The notes under the pieces: model-generated
Database searches by the model: none
What the model was told of the DNA's origin: nothing
Seen by the model: the letters and a program-made list of their open reading frames with translations, nothing else
Translations under genes and position numbers: made by a program
Assembly (NCBI RefSeq): GCF_017549005.1
Contig: NZ_JAFYYT010000030.1
Coordinates: 1 to 41,799, forward strand
DNA length: 41,799 bases
From: Ruminococcus sp.
GTDB lineage: Bacteria > Bacillota > Clostridia > Oscillospirales > Ruminococcaceae
Reading direction: 5' to 3'
Shown here: positions 39,050 to 41,799 of the stretch, piece after piece
How the letters are laid out: every line of letters starts with the position of its first letter
Numbering within the stretch: position 1 is the first letter of the stretch

Positions 39050-40108
39050 CTATTCATGTGCTCTGAGAGAATCGCGGACTTCCATAAGTGCAAAGCCGAG
39101 GATATTCTGTCCCGACCACTTTTCCGCGTTGAGCCGGCTCTCGTCGCGGAGGTCTATACCGCAGGCCCAGACCTTGTCGTTTACCGCACATTCAACAAGA
39201 TATGCGTCCCCTGTGTCAAGGAGGAGCTTCCTGAGGCCGTCGTTCTGCGAAAACTTCGCGTAAAGTCCTTTCAGGGCGATGAGCTGGCGCCTGCCTGCCC
39301 ATACATTGTCGATGTAGTTCTGAGCCTTCCTGCCGAGGGACTTCTGCATAGCCGTGTCATCTGTGGCAAGGATATCCTTGGCGGTAATGCTGTCGCCGAA
39401 GCACAGGCATTTGCTGTACATGATGTACTGCTCCATAGAGGTGAACTTTATGCCGTCAACGGTAAAATCGGAGAGGTACCAGTTGCTGAGGAAGCCGTAG
39501 GGCTCGTTTGCATTATGGAAAAAATATGCGTCGAAGGACCGACCGCCGATCCTGAGCTTGTATTCCGTGGGTTCGCTTTTGTCGGAATGTGCCGCACCGA
39601 ATTTGCCGAGGATCTCGCTGCCCATTTCATAGGCTTCATCACGCAGTACCGAGAAAACTATATCAATATCAGAGTTTTCGGCTTTATGGAAGTCCCTGCA
39701 GGCTGAGATAGCGGTCTCCCATGCGGCTTTCTGAGGATATCCGTAGATACCTGCCGAAACAAGGGGGAAAGCTATGGACTTGCAGCCGTTTTCCTTTGCG
39801 ACCATAAGTGACTGGTAGTAGGTGCTGTAGAGCAGCTTTTCCTCGTCCTGATCGCCGCCGCGCCATATGGGACCTACAGCGTGTATCACGTATTTGGCTT
39901 TAAGCTCGAATCCGGGAGTTATAACTGCCGAGCCTGTGTTGCAGAAGCCTATTTTATCGCAGGCTTTTTTCAGTTCGGCATAGCCTGCCGCTGAAAAGAT
40001 AGCCCCGCAAACGCCTCCGCCTGCCGAAAGATGGTTGTTTGCGGCGTTGACGATAGCGTCTGTATCAAGGCTTGTAATGTCTGCTTTTACGATGGATATG
40101 TTTTTCAC
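39050..40108 (-). CDS. Macro-domain plus NADAR fusion, ADP-ribose-processing protein
   Basis: I choose the GTG at 40108 with GAGGGA about 6 nt upstream; an upstream frame to 40144 lacks a ribosome binding site. The 353-residue product has an N-terminal macro domain (residues about 5-160: NAANNHLSAGGGV, HAVGPIW, FPLVSAGIYGYP), which binds or hydrolyses ADP-ribose, and a C-terminal NADAR domain (about 185-350: EPYGFLSNWYLSDF, FTSMEQYIMYSKC, GRRQ, LVECAVNDKVWACGID), related to YbiA and able in some members to remove ADP-ribose from guanine in DNA. Fusion of the two is fitting for reversing ADP-ribosylation. No ART or DarT toxin gene is adjacent. Exact substrate unknown. Confidence 0.87.
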   Translation of the reverse strand: MKNISIVKADITSLDTDAIVNAANNHLSAGGGVCGAIFSAAGYAELKKACDKIGFCNTGSAVITPGFELKAKYVIHAVGPIWRGGDQDEEKLLYSTYYQSLMVAKENGCKSIAFPLVSAGIYGYPQKAAWETAISACRDFHKAENSDIDIVFSVLRDEAYEMGSEILGKFGAAHSDKSEPTEYKLRIGGRSFDAYFFHNANEPYGFLSNWYLSDFTVDGIKFTSMEQYIMYSKCLCFGDSITAKDILATDDTAMQKSLGRKAQNYIDNVWAGRRQLIALKGLYAKFSQNDGLRKLLLDTGDAYLVECAVNDKVWACGIDLRDESRLNAEKWSGQNILGFALMEVRDSLRAHE

Positions 40109-40188
40109 TGTATTCCCTCGCTCTCTGAACATCATAATAAACAAATCAGGAAGCAGTGAACGCCTGCCGCGTTCATGACTGCAATTTA

Positions 40189-40217
40189 ATTATACCATTC
40201 GGTCGTCAGAAAATCAA
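40189..40217 (-). promoter_or_regulatory. Promoter of the macro-NADAR gene
   Basis: On the minus strand TTGATT (40217-40212) and TATAAT (40194-40189) are 17 bp apart. The rest of the spacer up to 40518 is AT-rich and shows no coding frame. Confidence 0.65.
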
Positions 40218-40518
40218 TAGTATTGTGACTGTAAGTTGAAAAAAGTTGTTAATGTAAAAACATATCGTGTTCAGAATGATATCATTTAACTGTGTATCGG
40301 CTGTATTTTGCATTCCGGCATATTTGCGAAAGAATAAACAGGTGGTATATGAAATTTATATATCAAATTTTTGATACAAAAGCAAAATCACAGATAATAC
40401 ACTGTTTTTTCACGATTTATCTATATTTTTAGGTGCTTTAAACTGTTGCTTTTGGACTGAAAATTAAAGATACGCAAGCAACTTTTGCACACAATGCATA
40501 ACGACCGCAAGATTTGAC

Positions 40519-40547
40519 TTGTTATTGAAAAGTGGTCAGTGTATAAT
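40519..40547 (+). promoter_or_regulatory. Promoter of the glycine-rich CE1 gene
   Basis: TTGTTA at 40519-40524 and TATAAT at 40542-40547, 17 bp apart. The leader is about 85 nt. Confidence 0.6.
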
Positions 40548-40638
40548 AAGTTCAGATAAATAAAAAAAGAGCAATAGGCTCGATCGGGGATTACTGAAAT
40601 CATAAATTTGCTTTTTAAAAAACAAAGGAGTGATTGAA

Positions 40639-41799
40639 GTGAAAATTTCAAAAATCAAGAAGGTCATCAGCGGAACCGTATCTGTAATGATGATCGCAGC
40701 AAGCGTTCCGTTTTCAACTTCAGCTGCTGTTGGAAACATCGATTTAGGTAACGTTTCCGACGGTAAAGTAGAAGGCGGCTTCGGCGGCCAGGCAGGCGGC
40801 TGGGACATGGGCGGCTTCGGCGGCGGCCAGGGCGGCTTTGATATGAGCCAGTTCGGCGGCGGCCAGGGCGGCTTCGACATGAGCCAGTTCGGCGGCGGCG
40901 GCCAGGGCGGCTTTGATATGAGCCAGTTCGGCGGCGGCGGTCAGGGCGGCTTCGATATGAGCCAGTTCGGCGGCGGTGGCGTCCAGGGCGGTATGGACTG
41001 GAGCGGCTTCGCAGGAGGATTTAACGGCGGCGGCGCTAACATCGGTTCAGACGCAGGCAACGGCGGTAATGCTCAGTCAGGTCTCAACGCTAAGATCAAG
41101 GGCGATATGCCTACAACTGTTCCCAGCGGAGCTGAGAAGAGCAGCCAGTGCAAGGTCGAGAAGAAGACCTATATGTGTAAATATACAGGAAAGCAGAAGA
41201 ATTGTAACGTAATTCTGCCTCCTAATTATAATTCAAGCAAACAGTATCCTGTAATGTTCGTTCTCCACGGTATCATGGGCAGCGAAAACGACATGGTAAG
41301 CGGTATGGGCGTTCAGGAGCTCATGACAGGCCTTATGACAAGCGGTCAGGCTGAGGAGTTCATCGTTGTAACTCCTAATATGTTCACAAGTAAGACAATG
41401 AACAGCCCGAGCGGTATCAACCAGCAGACCTGTGCTGAGTACGACAACTTCCTTTATGACGTAACAGAGAGCCTTCTTCCTTTCATCAAGGAGAACTATT
41501 CTGTAAAGGAAGGCAGAGAGAACACAGCTATCACAGGTTTCTCAATGGGCGGCCGTGAGGCTATCTACTGTGGAATCATGCGCCCTGACGTATTCGGTTA
41601 CGTAGGCGGCGCCTGCCCTGCACCGGGTATCACACCAGGTACAGACTCATTCATGAGCCACCCCGGCTGTATGCAGGAGAGCGAGTTCAAGTTCAGAAAC
41701 GTAGGTCCCGAGCCTGAGGTATTCATGATCACAGGCGGTACAAACGACTCTGTTGTTGGTACTTTCCCGTCACAGTACAGCAGTATCCTTACAAAGAAC
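40639..41799 (+). CDS. Secreted CE1 esterase with glycine-rich repeat region, cut by window end
   Basis: The gene starts at GTG 40639, with AAAGGAG (40624-40630) 8 nt before it; no ATG precedes in frame and an upstream TTG is stopped at once. The 387 residues seen begin with a signal peptide (KISKIKKVISG to SAAVG). A glycine-rich part (about 46-134) follows, with four FDMSQFGG units. From about 150 a CE1/Esterase_D domain begins: NVILPPNYNSSKQYPVMFVLHG, GFSMGGRE with nucleophile Ser302, and a Thr-Gly-Gly-Thr-Asn-Asp segment for the acid loop. The His end is outside the window. It resembles the CE1 domains at 7770-10373 in layout. No dockerin seen yet. An acyl-xylan esterase is the best guess. 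Confidence 0.9.
   Translation, partial: MKISKIKKVISGTVSVMMIAASVPFSTSAAVGNIDLGNVSDGKVEGGFGGQAGGWDMGGFGGGQGGFDMSQFGGGQGGFDMSQFGGGGQGGFDMSQFGGGGQGGFDMSQFGGGGVQGGMDWSGFAGGFNGGGANIGSDAGNGGNAQSGLNAKIKGDMPTTVPSGAEKSSQCKVEKKTYMCKYTGKQKNCNVILPPNYNSSKQYPVMFVLHGIMGSENDMVSGMGVQELMTGLMTSGQAEEFIVVTPNMFTSKTMNSPSGINQQTCAEYDNFLYDVTESLLPFIKENYSVKEGRENTAITGFSMGGREAIYCGIMRPDVFGYVGGACPAPGITPGTDSFMSHPGCMQESEFKFRNVGPEPEVFMITGGTNDSVVGTFPSQYSSILTKN
40774..41040 (+). repeat. Glycine-rich in-frame tandem repeats
   Basis: Four copies of a 36- to 39-bp unit encode GGxQGGFDMSQFGGG (FDMSQFGG at residues 67-74, 79-86, 92-99, 105-112), then degenerate units. GGC dominates the Gly codons, so the repeat is recent in part. Confidence 0.9.

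Noticed and set aside
39050-40108. Classic DarTG toxin-antitoxin locus
   Set aside because: No DarT-like ADP-ribosyltransferase is present on either side; only the macro-NADAR protein is seen.
40536-40880. Minus-strand Pro/Trp-rich frame
   Set aside because: It is the mirror of the glycine-rich repeats (GGC read backwards) and of the signal peptide of the real gene.

Overview
The window looks like chromosome from a fibre-degrading gut or rumen Firmicute of the Ruminococcus (Oscillospiraceae) lineage. The evidence is three secreted proteins with dockerin or dockerin-like Ca-binding repeats, CE1 esterases joined to a CBM22-type module, a xylulokinase, Gram-positive ribosome binding sites, class II aldolase, and VanZ, YfhO and Tex homologues. 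No cohesin, scaffoldin, rRNA, tRNA, CRISPR array or phage module was seen. Species cannot be fixed from the sequence alone.

Layout. 1-55: 5' end of an IS3-type transposase on the minus strand, cut by the window edge. 340-12000: secreted and surface genes. These are a 1719-residue leucine-rich-repeat/dockerin/metallopeptidase protein, a CpsB-type PHP phosphatase, a family 2 glycosyltransferase, a CBM22-dockerin protein carrying two nearly identical CE1 esterase domains, and a non-catalytic protein made of EF-hand/dockerin-like repeats. 12200-19350: housekeeping and hypothetical genes (DEDDh exonuclease, MmcQ/YjbR-EVE-like protein, an alpha/beta hydrolase lacking its usual nucleophile serine, Tex, a DUF2225-like protein, a lipoprotein, a Fur-family regulator, a small membrane protein). 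19500-30084: a zinc-ribbon membrane protein, YfhO, an AEC transporter, a ROK regulator, VanZ, a membrane protein of unknown function, xylulokinase and a GNAT acetyltransferase. 30374-33539: a compact DtxR-MurL-MurD-like operon, best read as the L-glutamate-first route to D-glutamate in peptidoglycan. 33582-40108: two small proteins, a repeat-rich spacer, fructose-bisphosphate aldolase, two divergent GGDEF proteins and a macro-NADAR fusion. 40639 to the end: a third CE1 esterase starting at GTG, with a glycine-rich repeated N-terminal region, cut by the window end.

How the genes fit together. The CE1, CBM22 and dockerin proteins act outside the cell on acylated xylan. Xylulokinase takes the released pentose into the pentose phosphate pathway, and aldolase serves glycolysis. 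The ROK protein is a candidate sugar-responsive regulator, although its sugar-kinase-type zinc cysteines are gone. Genes are mostly single or in short operons with good sigma-A promoters and hairpin terminators, several of them shared by convergent genes.

The points most worth a second look are the MurL/MurD2-like pair under a DtxR-type regulator, the macro-NADAR fusion, the internally duplicated CE1 and LRR proteins, the missing nucleophile in the hydrolase at 13629-14636, and several palindromic intergenic repeats, one family of which may have become the tail of the MurD-like protein.
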